Shown here: in pieces, positions 17,841 to 27,061 of the stretch
Layout of the letters: each line of letters starts with the position of its first letter
Position numbering within the stretch: position 1 is the first letter of the stretch
Origin: an uncultured Prevotella sp.
GTDB taxonomy: Bacteria; Bacteroidota; Bacteroidia; Bacteroidales; Bacteroidaceae
Length of the DNA stretch: 64,000 nucleotides
Direction: 5' to 3'
NCBI GenBank assembly: GCA_900539625.1
Contig: UQCW01000009.1
Coordinates: 1-64,000 of the forward strand
The notes under the pieces: generated by a model
Seen by the model: only the letters and a program-made list of their open reading frames with translations
The model's database searches: none
Told to the model about the DNA's origin: nothing
Program-made: the position numbers and the translations under genes

Positions 17841-17982
17841 GGGGCAATATCCAACGTTAGTCCTGACACTTGGCAAACCAGATCAAGACGCTTAGCAAAG
17901 ACGAAAGCCAGTTTTCATTGCCAAATGCTTTCCGCCGCATGATTTCCTGTATGTGCAACTTCAACAAAAGCTAAAGAAACAG

Positions 17983-18894
17983 ATGTATAGATATTTCATT
18001 ATCACCCTGTTGTTCATCCTGTCAGCTGCATCATCAAGCGCCAGGAAGTGGACACCAGAAACGCTTCCGATGGTGCATCTGAAGGATGCCACGAAATATG
18101 TCTGCAATCCAGATGGCATTCTGAAACCAGCAACCGTAGACTCTGCCGATGCACTTCTCTCAGCTTTGGAGCGCGACAAAGGTGTGCAAACGGTTGTTGT
18201 CGTTGTCAAGCAACTGGAGGGCGACGACCCGTACAGCTTCGGCATGGCCCTGGGAAAACGCTACGGAATTGGCGACGGCGAGCAGCGCACCGGCCTGATT
18301 CTCATTTTGGCCACAGAAGACAGAAGCTATCAGTTGCTGACAGGCAACGGTCTTGAAGGCACCATCCCAGATGCCATCTCCAGAAGAATTCAAAACCGCG
18401 TTATGGTGCCGGAACTGAAAAAGGGAGATTGGGACAAAGCCATTTCCAACACGCTAAAAAGCATCGACGGATATGTCAGAGGAGACGAAACACTTCGTGG
18501 CAACGACGACGAAGAAGACAATCCATTTGGCAGCATTCTGGCACTTGTCTTCACGTTCACCTTCATTGCGTTCATCTATCTCCTCAGCCTCCAGTCAAAC
18601 CGACGCACCTGTCCCAAATGCGGCAAACACAAACTGACTTTGAAAAAGAAAACGGAAAAAATCTCTGGCAAGAGAATAATGATAGAAGAACACTGGCGCT
18701 GCAAAACATGTGGCTATGAAGAAACCCGCCATACGGACAAGCCCAACGATGAGCACAATGGCAACCGGTCAGGCGGCAGAGGCATCCCCCCCTTCATCTT
18801 TTTCCCACCGACGGGCGGCGGACATAGCGGCCCGACAGGCGGCAGTTTCGGAGGCGGTACATTCGGAGGCGGAGGTAGCGGCGGTCGTTTTTGA
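17983..18894 (+). CDS. TPM-domain (YgcG-like) membrane protein
   Basis: About 303 residues from the ATG at 17983 (a GTG at 17953 opens the same frame but lies before the signal sequence). A signal peptide (YRYFIITLLFILSAASSS) is followed by a TPM phosphatase-like domain (about residues 35-165, VCNPDGILKPATVDSADALL, RYGIGDGEQRTGLILILATE). A membrane segment (SILALVFTFTFIAFIYLL) follows, then a zinc-ribbon-like region CPKCGK...CKTCGYE, and a Gly-rich tail (GGSFGGGTFGGGGSGGRF). TPM proteins of this kind are regularly next to lemA, as here (69 bp). Function is not established. Confidence 0.85.
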   Translation: MYRYFIITLLFILSAASSSARKWTPETLPMVHLKDATKYVCNPDGILKPATVDSADALLSALERDKGVQTVVVVVKQLEGDDPYSFGMALGKRYGIGDGEQRTGLILILATEDRSYQLLTGNGLEGTIPDAISRRIQNRVMVPELKKGDWDKAISNTLKSIDGYVRGDETLRGNDDEEDNPFGSILALVFTFTFIAFIYLLSLQSNRRTCPKCGKHKLTLKKKTEKISGKRIMIEEHWRCKTCGYEETRHTDKPNDEHNGNRSGGRGIPPFIFFPPTGGGHSGPTGGSFGGGTFGGGGSGGRF

Positions 18895-18962
18895 CTTTCA
18901 GTCTCCCCGTTATTCCAACGCACACGCATAATCTAATCCACAAACCCTTATACATTAAAATT

Positions 18963-19562
18963 ATGAACCAAAAATTCAGAATCTCAACGCCCCTGATTGT
19001 AACGGGCGTAATCATCCTTTGTCTGTTCATCGGCGGTTTTTCTTCCTACAACAGTCTGGTTGGTTTAGACGAGGAAACCAACACAGCCTGGGGTAATCTG
19101 CAATCGCAATACCAACGACGGGCCGACCTGATTCCTAACCTTGTAAACACAGTGAAGGGCTATGCCAAGCACGAGCAAGGCACACTGGAAAGCGTTGTGG
19201 AAGCCCGCGCAAAGGCAACGCAAGTAACGGTGGATTCCGACAATCTGACACCCGAGCGCATGAAGGAAATCCAAAAAGCACAGGGAGAACTCTCTACGGC
19301 GCTGGGAAAATTGCTCGCCATTTCAGAGAACTATCCCGACTTGAAAGCCAACGAAAATTTCTCAGAACTACAAGCCCAATTGGAAGGCACCGAAAACCGC
19401 ATCAACGAAAGCAGACAACTTTACAACAAGGCCGTCAAGGATTTCAACGTCAAAGTGCGCCGTTTCCCTTCCAACATCATTGCTGGCATCTGCGGTTTCG
19501 AGAAAAAATCGCCGTTTGAAGCCGACGCCAAAGCCTCAGAAGTGCCAAGCGTCAACTTCTAA
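18963..19562 (+). CDS. lemA: LemA family protein
   Basis: A 199-residue membrane-anchored helical protein. One N-terminal membrane helix (LIVTGVIILCLFIGGF) is followed by the family core WGNLQSQYQRRADLIPNLVN and the Tyr-Asn-x-x-Val-x-x-Phe-Asn end (LYNKAVKDFNVKVRRFPSN). The start is the ATG at 18963; the frame is open further upstream but without a suitable start. Paired with the TPM gene upstream. Role unknown; the pair is widespread. Confidence 0.93.
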   Translation: MNQKFRISTPLIVTGVIILCLFIGGFSSYNSLVGLDEETNTAWGNLQSQYQRRADLIPNLVNTVKGYAKHEQGTLESVVEARAKATQVTVDSDNLTPERMKEIQKAQGELSTALGKLLAISENYPDLKANENFSELQAQLEGTENRINESRQLYNKAVKDFNVKVRRFPSNIIAGICGFEKKSPFEADAKASEVPSVNF

Positions 19563-19675
19563 GCGGGTGTTCGCTCTCCATTTCGTAGATGCCTAAAACA
19601 TCCCTAATATGTAATGGTAAAAGCAAAAAAAATGATCTTGAATTAGAAGCTAATCCCCAAAAAAATCACACAGAC

Positions 19676-20530
19676 ATGAAAGATAATAAATCCTCCATAA
19701 CATCCCTTGGCCGCATGCCCCTTCTCTCAAGTTGCCTCGTGTTCTGCCTTGCAGTGACGGGGTGCGGCAGCGACGACGGTCCTGCGTTGCAGCCCATCAA
19801 ACCGCAATTGCCGGCTGCCGAGTCAAATCCCGTCAAGCAAATCAGGCATCAAGGCGACGTCACAAGCTGCTACGACTGGAAATTCACCTACGATCAAGGT
19901 CGTCTCGTCAACGCCACGGGCCTCATGCGCAGTTCCGATGCGCAAACCGATGGCACCTACCAATACACCAGCAGTCTGGCCTTTTCCCCGTCAACCGTGC
20001 AGGTCTCAAATTCAAGCGGCGAAAAAACGCAGCTTCAGCTCAATGCTTTGGGACACATCAAACACATGTCGGTCAATAAAAATCAATACGACTTCGAATA
20101 CATCGACGGCCGTCTCGTGAAGTGGGAAAAAACAGCCGTTGAAAGCAGCATGGGGCAGATTCTCTCCTACAAAAGTTCAGCAACCATTGAATACATGAAC
20201 GGCAATTTCTCGAAAATCACCTACATGGGCCCCGATGGCGCGAAAATCACCGTCAGCTTCACAGCCTCCGACCTCCAAAACAGAAACGGCGTTCTTCCCG
20301 AACTCGTCGGAAAAGAATTGGGCTGTCTGGGCTTCGAGCACCTCTATTATGCAGGACTGCTCGGACGGTCGTCCAGCAATCTCGTCAAAAACATCAGTTA
20401 CACAAACGACAAAGACGCCTCACAAAATTTCGACACCAGCTTTGAATACAGCATCAAAAACGGCAACGTGGTATTGTGCAACTACCATACGCCCACAGGT
20501 GGTGTAGCCTCTGTTTCCTATGAATATTAA
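19676..20530 (+). CDS. DUF4595-like lipoprotein
   Basis: About 284 residues from the ATG at 19676, chosen because it gives a lipoprotein signal (SSCLVFCLAVTGCGSDDG; lipobox Val-Thr-Gly-Cys). An upstream in-frame start at 19589 would bury the signal. The rest is made of short beta-strand repeats (DWKFTYDQGRLVNATG, YDFEYIDGRLVKWEKT) like the DUF4595/porphyromonas-type repeat lipoproteins. Probably anchored in the outer membrane. The end overlaps the menF start by 11 bp (ATG at 20520), so the two are translationally coupled or at least cotranscribed. Confidence 0.75.
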   Translation: MKDNKSSITSLGRMPLLSSCLVFCLAVTGCGSDDGPALQPIKPQLPAAESNPVKQIRHQGDVTSCYDWKFTYDQGRLVNATGLMRSSDAQTDGTYQYTSSLAFSPSTVQVSNSSGEKTQLQLNALGHIKHMSVNKNQYDFEYIDGRLVKWEKTAVESSMGQILSYKSSATIEYMNGNFSKITYMGPDGAKITVSFTASDLQNRNGVLPELVGKELGCLGFEHLYYAGLLGRSSSNLVKNISYTNDKDASQNFDTSFEYSIKNGNVVLCNYHTPTGGVASVSYEY

Positions 20531-21725
20531 CGAGAAAAACATCCAAACAAACACATCCAGCCGGGAAACAGGAGCAACACTTTACGCTGCCATCACAAAC
20601 AAACTAACCGTCAGGCAGTTTCTCTCAACCGCAGGCAACGAAAGCCGCCATTCTTCCAAACGCGATGAATGCTCATTTGTTTTCTACCGTCTTCCCGGCG
20701 AATCTGAATACATATTTATCTCCCAATGTGGCGACACATCGGAAATAAAATCATGGGACATCCCCGCCAAGACCCAGGGCGTGATCATCGCCCCCTATGA
20801 GCAAAGCGGCGAAACCCCCATGCTGATTGTCCGCCCCGACTTCATGGCAAAAGGACAAATCCCCAGCAGCGTTCCCCGCCATCAGCCGTCAGCCGTCTTG
20901 ACAAGCACCGGCAACGACGAAAAAAACCAGCTGCGTTCCTACAAGGAGAGCTTTGAAAAATGCCTTGACACCCTGCGTGAAGGCACACTCAAGAAAGTGG
21001 TGCTTTCACGGCGGCTCAACATAAAGACAGACCACAACGCCGCCCTCATCGACCTTTTTCTCCTCACGTGCCAAAATATGCCCCAGAGCTACGTCACATT
21101 GTGGTACACTCCACACACCGGACTCTGGCTGGCGGCAACGCCCGAAAACCTCCTCCGACGCTCCTCATCCTCCCCCCTTTGGCACACCATGGCCTTGGCA
21201 GGCACCTGCGAATGGAAAGGCAGTCTCCCCGCCCTCGATGCTTGGAGCAAAAAAAACATCGAGGAACACCAGTATGTCGTTGACTTCATCACCAAGCACC
21301 TGACCCCATTCGCCGAAGGCAGCATCGCGAAATCCCCTTGCCACCCCACACGTGCAGGCAATGTGGTACATCTCCACACAGACATTTCGTTTCGCCCCAA
21401 AGCCACCCTCAGCATCGGGAGTCTCCTGCAATCCCTCCATCCGACACCCGCCGTGTGCGGAACGCCCACAGAAAGCGCCAAACGCCGCATCCTCACGTCG
21501 GAAACCACGCCGCGCAAATACTACGCAGGTTTCAGCGGTCCGATAAACATCAACGGACAGACAGCACTCTTCGTCTCGCTCCGCTGCATGGAAATGTCAG
21601 AAGGCCAGGCCACATTGTACGCTGGCGGAGGCATACTGAAAGAAAGCAAACTGGAAGAAGAGTGGCAGGAAACCTGTCGCAAACTGCACGCCATGCAGCA
21701 ATTGTTTTCCGGGCAAAATGAGTAA
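20520..21725 (+). CDS. menF: Isochorismate synthase
   Basis: A 401-residue chorismate-binding enzyme converting chorismate to isochorismate, the entry to menaquinone synthesis. Seen are LKKVVLSRRLNIK, LAATPENLLRRS, MALAGTCEWKG, the EHQYVVDFI segment, LHPTPAVCGTPTESA and the C-terminal YAGGGILKESKLEEEW, all family motifs. Length is slightly short of Escherichia coli MenF, normal for Bacteroidota. It overlaps the lipoprotein gene upstream. Repeats S2 and R3 occupy the 313 bp before menD, so the men operon is interrupted by palindromic DNA. Confidence 0.93.
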   Translation: MNINEKNIQTNTSSRETGATLYAAITNKLTVRQFLSTAGNESRHSSKRDECSFVFYRLPGESEYIFISQCGDTSEIKSWDIPAKTQGVIIAPYEQSGETPMLIVRPDFMAKGQIPSSVPRHQPSAVLTSTGNDEKNQLRSYKESFEKCLDTLREGTLKKVVLSRRLNIKTDHNAALIDLFLLTCQNMPQSYVTLWYTPHTGLWLAATPENLLRRSSSSPLWHTMALAGTCEWKGSLPALDAWSKKNIEEHQYVVDFITKHLTPFAEGSIAKSPCHPTRAGNVVHLHTDISFRPKATLSIGSLLQSLHPTPAVCGTPTESAKRRILTSETTPRKYYAGFSGPININGQTALFVSLRCMEMSEGQATLYAGGGILKESKLEEEWQETCRKLHAMQQLFSGQNE

Positions 21726-21754
21726 TCGTTAGAAACAGCGCCCTGAAAGGTAGC

Positions 21755-21880
21755 GTATTCAAAATCAAGAAAAGTCTCTGTGCGGTTTTGAGCCAAATAA
21801 CATGGCAGTTGCGCCGCTGCCCCTGAAAGGGGCGCTGCCGCCTCTTTACCAACCTTGATTTTTATGGAATTTTGAACACC
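21755..21880 (+). repeat. Intergenic repeat S, copy 2, with GC-rich hairpin
   Basis: Positions 21755-21802 match 3453-3500 at 40 of 48 bases. The following 21810-21843 is a nested hairpin (CTGCCCCTGAAAGGGGCG), and 21867-21880 (GGAATTTTGAACAC) is an inverted partner of GTATTCAAAAT at 21755. The whole may be a 125-bp palindromic unit between menF and R3. Confidence 0.55.
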
Positions 21881-21915
21881 ACACCTTACACCCTCAAAAT
21901 TGTTCAAATTATTTT

Positions 21916-22004
21916 TAGGTAGGTGTTCTGAATTAGTTTATATTAAACTGGATAATCCCTGCATGGATAGTATAAACTAATTTTGAACACCTACTTACCA
22001 TTAC
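21916..22004 (+). repeat. Palindromic repeat R3 upstream of menD
   Basis: Arms AGGTAGGTGTTCTGAATTAG (21917 on) and TAAACTAATTTTGAACACCTAC form a near-perfect inverted repeat with CCCTGCATGGATAGTA inside and the TTACCATTAC tail to 22004. The menD ATG is 34 bp further on. Confidence 0.8.
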
Positions 22005-22038
22005 ACAAACGCCCAAACCCATAATCTTGTAAAAGAAA

Positions 22039-23646
22039 ATGTTTTGTGACAAGACCAACGTAAACATCCTTACATCCATCCTTCTTCAGAGCGGTATAAC
22101 AGATGCCGTTGTCTGTCCGGGCTCGCGAAACGGCGTCATTGTCCACAATCTCCACGAGCTCACAAGGACAGCCTCCCCCGAGCATCCCTTCCGCATCCAT
22201 GCCGTCACCGACGAGCGCAGTGCGGCCTTCGTTGCCCTGGGCATCTCGCTGGCGCAGGACCTCCGTCCCGTCGCCGTGTGTGTCACGTCGGGTTCCGCCC
22301 TCTTGAACACCATCCCCGCTGTCGCAGAAGCCTTCTATCGGCAGATTCCCCTGCTCGTCATCTCCGCCGACCGTCCTCCGCAACTCATCGGCCAGCTCGA
22401 CGGGCAGACCATTCCGCAGACCTCCGCTCTTGCGCCCTACGCAAAGACCTACACGCTCGCCGAGGCCCACACCGAAGCCGAGGTCCACTGGTGCCGCAAC
22501 GCCGCTTGTGAGGCATGTATCGCCCTGAAGCGGCGCGGCGGTGGCCCCGTCCACCTCAACATCCCCCTCTCGGAACCACTCTTCAGCTTCACCACGCCCC
22601 GTCTGCCCCTGGCCAGCCCGGTCGCCTTTTACGAGACGGAAGACGGTGCACCCCCCGCCGCCCTGGCCAGCAAAATCAACGAAGCCACCCTGCCCGTGGT
22701 CATCGTGGGGCAATGCGAGAGAAAGGCCGACATTCTGGAGAGGCTTGATGAGGAAAACAAACTGTTGGTGCTCCCTGAGCTCGTTTCCAACCAGGCAAAC
22801 GCCAACCGCACGGCCCTGCTGGAAAGTAGCCCCGAATTGAGAGAACAATTGCGCCCCGACCTCCTCATCCACGTCGGCGGCAACCTCGTTGGCAAACAGC
22901 TAAAGCTCGCTCTGCGCCAGCGTCCCGCGCTCTCCGTTGTCCGCATCCAGCAAAACGCCGGTATGCCCGACACCTTCATGCACCTCGACATGCTTGTTGA
23001 AGCCCCCTGGCAAAACCTCCTTGCCCGCCTCCGCCCCCTGCTGAGGGAAAAGACCGCCGTGTGCCGCCTACGGCAGCAACTCGACAACGCCCCCTGCGCC
23101 ATTCCTGCCGCCGACATCCAGCATACAGCCATGACAGCCATCAAGCGCCATCTCCAGCAACACCGCCTCCCGCTCTCCGCCATCCATCTTGCCAACAGCA
23201 CCGTTGTCCGCTCCGCTGCCGCCGTCTTCAACGACGGCACCTTCACGCTGAGAGTCAACCGCGGTGTCAACGGCATCGAAGGCTCCCTCTCGGCCGCCGC
23301 TGGCAATGCCCTCGCCAGCCGCAAGACAGTCCTCGCCTTCATCGGCGACCTCAGTTTCTTCTACGACCAAAACGCCCTCTGGAACTCAGCGTTGCGCGGC
23401 AACCTCCGCATCGTCCTCTTCAACAATTCCGGTGGACGCATTTTTAAGCAGCTCCCCGGCCTCAATGATTCTCCCGCCAGCAACAACTACATCGCCGGTG
23501 CCCACCACACGTCGGCCCGTGGCGTTGCCGAAACCCACCGCCTCGAATATCTCTCGGCAGGCTCCCCCGACGACCTCCCAAGCGCCATCAACCGTCTCCT
23601 GACGCAAGAGACGGAGCGTCCCGTCCTTTTGGAAATATTCTGCTAA
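22039..23646 (+). CDS. menD: SEPHCHC synthase
   Basis: A 535-residue thiamine-diphosphate enzyme that joins isochorismate and 2-oxoglutarate. GSRNGVIVHNL near residue 28 and DERSAAFVALGIS (catalytic Glu-type region) at about residue 62 are typical of MenD. LNIPLSEPL lies mid-protein, and the ThDP-binding GDLSFFYDQNAL with NNSGGRIF is near residue 440. Length is normal. Base composition is clearly more GC-rich, with C-ending codons, than genes outside the men block, and the opposite strand consequently has long spurious open frames. Confidence 0.94.
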   Translation: MFCDKTNVNILTSILLQSGITDAVVCPGSRNGVIVHNLHELTRTASPEHPFRIHAVTDERSAAFVALGISLAQDLRPVAVCVTSGSALLNTIPAVAEAFYRQIPLLVISADRPPQLIGQLDGQTIPQTSALAPYAKTYTLAEAHTEAEVHWCRNAACEACIALKRRGGGPVHLNIPLSEPLFSFTTPRLPLASPVAFYETEDGAPPAALASKINEATLPVVIVGQCERKADILERLDEENKLLVLPELVSNQANANRTALLESSPELREQLRPDLLIHVGGNLVGKQLKLALRQRPALSVVRIQQNAGMPDTFMHLDMLVEAPWQNLLARLRPLLREKTAVCRLRQQLDNAPCAIPAADIQHTAMTAIKRHLQQHRLPLSAIHLANSTVVRSAAAVFNDGTFTLRVNRGVNGIEGSLSAAAGNALASRKTVLAFIGDLSFFYDQNALWNSALRGNLRIVLFNNSGGRIFKQLPGLNDSPASNNYIAGAHHTSARGVAETHRLEYLSAGSPDDLPSAINRLLTQETERPVLLEIFC

Positions 23647-23740
23647 GTAATCGTACTATTACTAAAACATACAAACACAGAAACGGTGGGTGCCCCTCAC
23701 CGAAACACACAACATTTATACTAAAACACCTATCAAAGAA

Positions 23741-24559
23741 ATGGAACGCAACTGGAAAACAATCAAACAATACGAAGAAATCCTTTTTGAAGAATACGAA
23801 GGCATTGCCAAGATAACGATCAACCGTCCCCGCTATCGCAACGCCTTCACCCCGCAAACCGTCTCCGAAATCGGCGACGCCCTGCGTCATTGCCGTGAAG
23901 CCGCCGACATCGCCGTCGTCGTCCTGACCGGTGCCGGCAACGTCGCCTTCTGCTCCGGCGGCGACATGCACGTCAAAGGACGCGGCGGCTACGTTGGCGG
24001 TGACGGAGTGCCCCGCCTCAATGTGCTCGACGTGCAAAAGCAAATCCGCTCCCTTCCCAAGCCCGTCATCGCCATGGTCAACGGATACGCCATCGGCGGC
24101 GGCCATGTCCTCCATCTCATGTGCGACCTGACCATCGCCTCCACCAACGCCATCTTTGGCCAAACAGGCCCTCGCGTCGGCTCCTTCGATGCCGGCTTCG
24201 GTGCCTCCTATCTCGCCCGCATCGTCGGACAGAAAAAAGCGCGTGAGATATGGTTTATGTGCCGCCAATACAGCGCCGTCGAAGCCGAGCGCATGGGCAT
24301 GGTCAACAAAGTGGTAGAACCCGAAGCGCTCGAAGACGAAGTCGTCAGTTGGGCACAGACCATGATGGAACATTCCCCCCTGGCCCTGCGCCTCATAAAA
24401 GCCGGACTCAATGCGGAGCTCGACGGACAAGCAGGCATACAGGAACTCGCCGGCGACTCCACCATGCTCTATTACATGCTCGACGAAGCACAAGAGGGCG
24501 GACGCGCCTTCCTCGAAAAGCGCAAGCCCAACTTCAAGAAATATCCCAAGCTCCCCTGA
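23741..24559 (+). CDS. menB: 1,4-dihydroxy-2-naphthoyl-CoA synthase
   Basis: A 272-residue crotonase-fold enzyme from the ATG at 23741 (a start at 23690 gives an unlikely extension). It cyclises O-succinylbenzoyl-CoA to DHNA-CoA. Family features: ITINRPRYRNAFTPQTV, the oxyanion-hole FCSGGDMHVKGRGGY, GGGHVLHLMCDLTIA, and the C-terminal KKPNFKKYPKLP-like end (KRKPNFKKYPKLP). Lies between menD (95 bp) and menCE (116 bp), same direction. Confidence 0.95.
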   Translation: MERNWKTIKQYEEILFEEYEGIAKITINRPRYRNAFTPQTVSEIGDALRHCREAADIAVVVLTGAGNVAFCSGGDMHVKGRGGYVGGDGVPRLNVLDVQKQIRSLPKPVIAMVNGYAIGGGHVLHLMCDLTIASTNAIFGQTGPRVGSFDAGFGASYLARIVGQKKAREIWFMCRQYSAVEAERMGMVNKVVEPEALEDEVVSWAQTMMEHSPLALRLIKAGLNAELDGQAGIQELAGDSTMLYYMLDEAQEGGRAFLEKRKPNFKKYPKLP

Positions 24560-24674
24560 TGCCTCCTCCGCCAGCCTCTCCCCACAAGTCCATAGGAATG
24601 GGGGAGAGGCTGCGACGCCTTAGGACACCGCTCCCCTCCACACAAACAACACACACAAACAACAATACAAAACG

Positions 24675-26828
24675 ATGCCCCTCACAAACAATAGCCAGTT
24701 CGCCCTCAATCTCCCCATCCAAGTCCGCATCATCCCGCGCCTGCTCCATTTCAAGAACCCCGCAGGCACGTCGCGCGGCATCTATCTCCACCACCGTGTC
24801 TGGTACGTTCTCTTGACCTCCCCAACCAACCATTTCCTCTACGGCCTTGGCGAATGCGCCCCCCTTCACGACCTCTCCGCCGAATACGACGCCCATTACG
24901 AGACATTCCTCCATGCCGTCAGCCGCCGCGTCGAGCAGAGCCGCCGCCTCGACCGCGAAGCGCTGCGCAACCATCCCTCCGTGCTCTTCGGCTTCGAAAC
25001 CGCCTTCCTTTCCGCCCGCGCCTCCCTCCGTGGCGAGTCGCATCTGACGCTCCTTCCAACGCCCTTCTCCCTCGGCCAGACCGGCATCCCCATCAACGGA
25101 CTCGTCTGGATGGGCACCTACGAAGAAATGCGCTGCCGCATGCAGGAGAAACTCCGCGAAGGCTTCCGCTGCATAAAAATCAAGATCGGCGCCATCGACT
25201 TCAACGAAGAAATTCGTCTCCTGCGCCTCCTGCGCCAAGACTTCAGCCCCGCCGATCTCCAGCTCCGCGTTGACGCCAACGGCGCCTTCTCCCCCGAAGA
25301 AGCCCCCGCCCGGCTCCGCGAACTCTCGGCCTTCGGCATCCACAGCATCGAGCAGCCCATCCGCCCCCGCCAGTGGGACGCTATGGCCCGCCTCTGCCGC
25401 GAGTCGCCCATCCCCATCGCCCTCGACGAAGAACTCATCGGCGTCAACCATCTCCACGAGAAAGAGCGCCTCCTGCGCGAGCTGCGCCCCCAATACCTCG
25501 TTCTCAAACCCACCCTCCACGGCGGCATGGCTGGCACAGAAGAATGGATGCGCCTCTCAGCCCGCCACGGCATCCCCTATTGGGTCACGAGCGCCCTCGA
25601 GTCAAACGTCGGGCTCAACGCTGTCGCGCAGCTCACCGCCTACGCCGCCGAAAAAATATGGCGCGAAAACGCCCCAGAAAATGCCGCCCATCTTCCCGCC
25701 ACCCACGGCCTCGGAACAGGCCAACTCTATCTCAAGAACTACACCGCCACCCGCCTCGTCATCAAGTCGGGCGTACTCCACGACCTCACCCTTCCGCAGA
25801 GCGCCTTTGCCCGCGAGGTAGAGGAGTTCAAGCGCGAATGGCACAGCCCCGCGCCCTTCCTGACCGTCCACACCTCCGGCTCCACAGGCACCCCGCGTCC
25901 CCTCCGCGTCCTGAAAGCCCACATGAGCGCCAGTGCGCAAAAAACGTGCCGCTTCCTCGGCCTGCAACCCGGCGACACCGCCCTTCTCTGCCTCCCCCTG
26001 CAATACATCGCAGGGAAAATGATGGTCGTGCGCAGCCTCGTCAGCCATCTGCGCCTCCTCGCCGTGTGCCCAACGGGGCGCCCCTTTGCCCAGCTCCACG
26101 CCTCCCCCGTCTTTGCCGCGCTCACCCCCTTCCAAGTCAGTCAAACACTCAAGAGCCCGCGCGAAACCACCCTCCTGCGCGGTGTTCGCCACCTCATCAT
26201 CGGCGGCGGCCCCATCAGTCCCCAGCTCGAGAGCGCGTTGGCTGATTTCCCAAACAACGTGTGGAGCACCTACGGCATGACCGAAACCCTCTCCCACATC
26301 GCCCTGCGCCGCGTCAGCGGCCCCCATCGCAGCCAACGCTACACCGCCCTCCCTGGTGTCACCCTCCAGACCGACCAACGCCACTGCCTTGTCATCACCT
26401 CTCCCGACATCGGCGCCCACCGCCTCGCCACTAACGACATCGCGCAACTTAGCCCCGACGCCTCCACCTTCCTCATTCTCGGTCGCCGCGACAACGTCGT
26501 CTGCTCCGGCGGCCTCAAGCATCAAGTGGAAGAGCTTGAAGCCCGCCTACAAAGCTCTCTGCCTTGTCCCTTCTTCCTCACGGGCGTACCCGATGCCGTG
26601 CTCGGCGAGGCCCTGACCCTCGTGTGCCAGGCGCCGCCTACGCAAGAAGCCCTCCTGCGCGAACGCTGCCGTGCGAAACTCACGCGCCACGAAATGCCAA
26701 AACACATCGTTTTCCTACCCTGCCTACCCATGACGGAGACTGGCAAACCCGCACGCGCGAAAATCAAACGATGTGCGATGGAGGCGATGGAGGCAATGGA
26801 GAAGAATAAAGGAGGAGAGATAGGGTAG
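24675..26828 (+). CDS. menC-menE: Fused o-succinylbenzoate synthase / OSB-CoA ligase
   Basis: A 717-residue two-enzyme protein. Residues 1 to about 365 are MenC, of the enolase superfamily, which dehydrates SHCHC to o-succinylbenzoate: catalytic KxK in CIKIKIG (Lys168, Lys170), metal ligands in LRVDANGAF, SIEQPIRP and ALDEELIG, and the final Lys in LKPTLHGGM. Residues from about 383 are MenE, an ANL-family adenylating enzyme: phosphate loop HTSGSTGTPRP (400-405 TSGSTG), STYGMTETL, LGRRDNVVCSGGLK, and MTETGKPARAKIK with the C-terminal catalytic Lys. Both halves keep their key residues and near-normal length. The two enzymes act consecutively, so the fusion would channel o-succinylbenzoate. The extreme C-terminus has an odd Met-Glu-Ala repeat. 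A frame error in assembly is excluded by the single uninterrupted reading frame. Confidence 0.92.
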   Translation: MPLTNNSQFALNLPIQVRIIPRLLHFKNPAGTSRGIYLHHRVWYVLLTSPTNHFLYGLGECAPLHDLSAEYDAHYETFLHAVSRRVEQSRRLDREALRNHPSVLFGFETAFLSARASLRGESHLTLLPTPFSLGQTGIPINGLVWMGTYEEMRCRMQEKLREGFRCIKIKIGAIDFNEEIRLLRLLRQDFSPADLQLRVDANGAFSPEEAPARLRELSAFGIHSIEQPIRPRQWDAMARLCRESPIPIALDEELIGVNHLHEKERLLRELRPQYLVLKPTLHGGMAGTEEWMRLSARHGIPYWVTSALESNVGLNAVAQLTAYAAEKIWRENAPENAAHLPATHGLGTGQLYLKNYTATRLVIKSGVLHDLTLPQSAFAREVEEFKREWHSPAPFLTVHTSGSTGTPRPLRVLKAHMSASAQKTCRFLGLQPGDTALLCLPLQYIAGKMMVVRSLVSHLRLLAVCPTGRPFAQLHASPVFAALTPFQVSQTLKSPRETTLLRGVRHLIIGGGPISPQLESALADFPNNVWSTYGMTETLSHIALRRVSGPHRSQRYTALPGVTLQTDQRHCLVITSPDIGAHRLATNDIAQLSPDASTFLILGRRDNVVCSGGLKHQVEELEARLQSSLPCPFFLTGVPDAVLGEALTLVCQAPPTQEALLRERCRAKLTRHEMPKHIVFLPCLPMTETGKPARAKIKRCAMEAMEAMEKNKGGEIG

Positions 26829-26889
26829 GCGGGAGACACAAAAAAAAACTTCCACATTCCTCTCCCTATGCAGGAATATAAAGGAGAAG

Positions 26890-26942
26890 AAATCCGTTTA
26901 ATCCATTGTCGGAGACAAAACGACTACGGATTGAACGGATTT
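26890..26942 (+). terminator. Hairpin downstream of menCE, likely terminator
   Basis: AAATCCGTTTAATCC (26890-26904) pairs with GGATTGAACGGATTT (26928-26942) over 15 positions with one G-T pair; GTCG/CGAC extend it inside. The following TTTATATT is only weakly U-rich. It ends the men transcript by position. The rest of 26829-27290 holds no gene I can support. Confidence 0.5.
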
Positions 26943-27061
26943 TATATTGTCCGCTAAAACTCAAAGCGAATGCCTCGCTGCATCCGAAGCTCGTTCTTAT
27001 TGCACAAGTAAATGTTGTTCAGTAGAAATAAATAATGACTCTCAGCGAACGCGGGTCGATA

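Noticed and set aside
24534..26525. Long open frames opposite or overlapping menCE (for example 24534-25520 minus, 25602-26525 minus, 25373-26245 plus)
   Set aside because: They are composition artefacts of GC-rich C-ending codons; the proteins are Gly/Glu/Ala- or Pro/Arg-rich without recognisable domains, while menCE in the true frame has all catalytic motifs.
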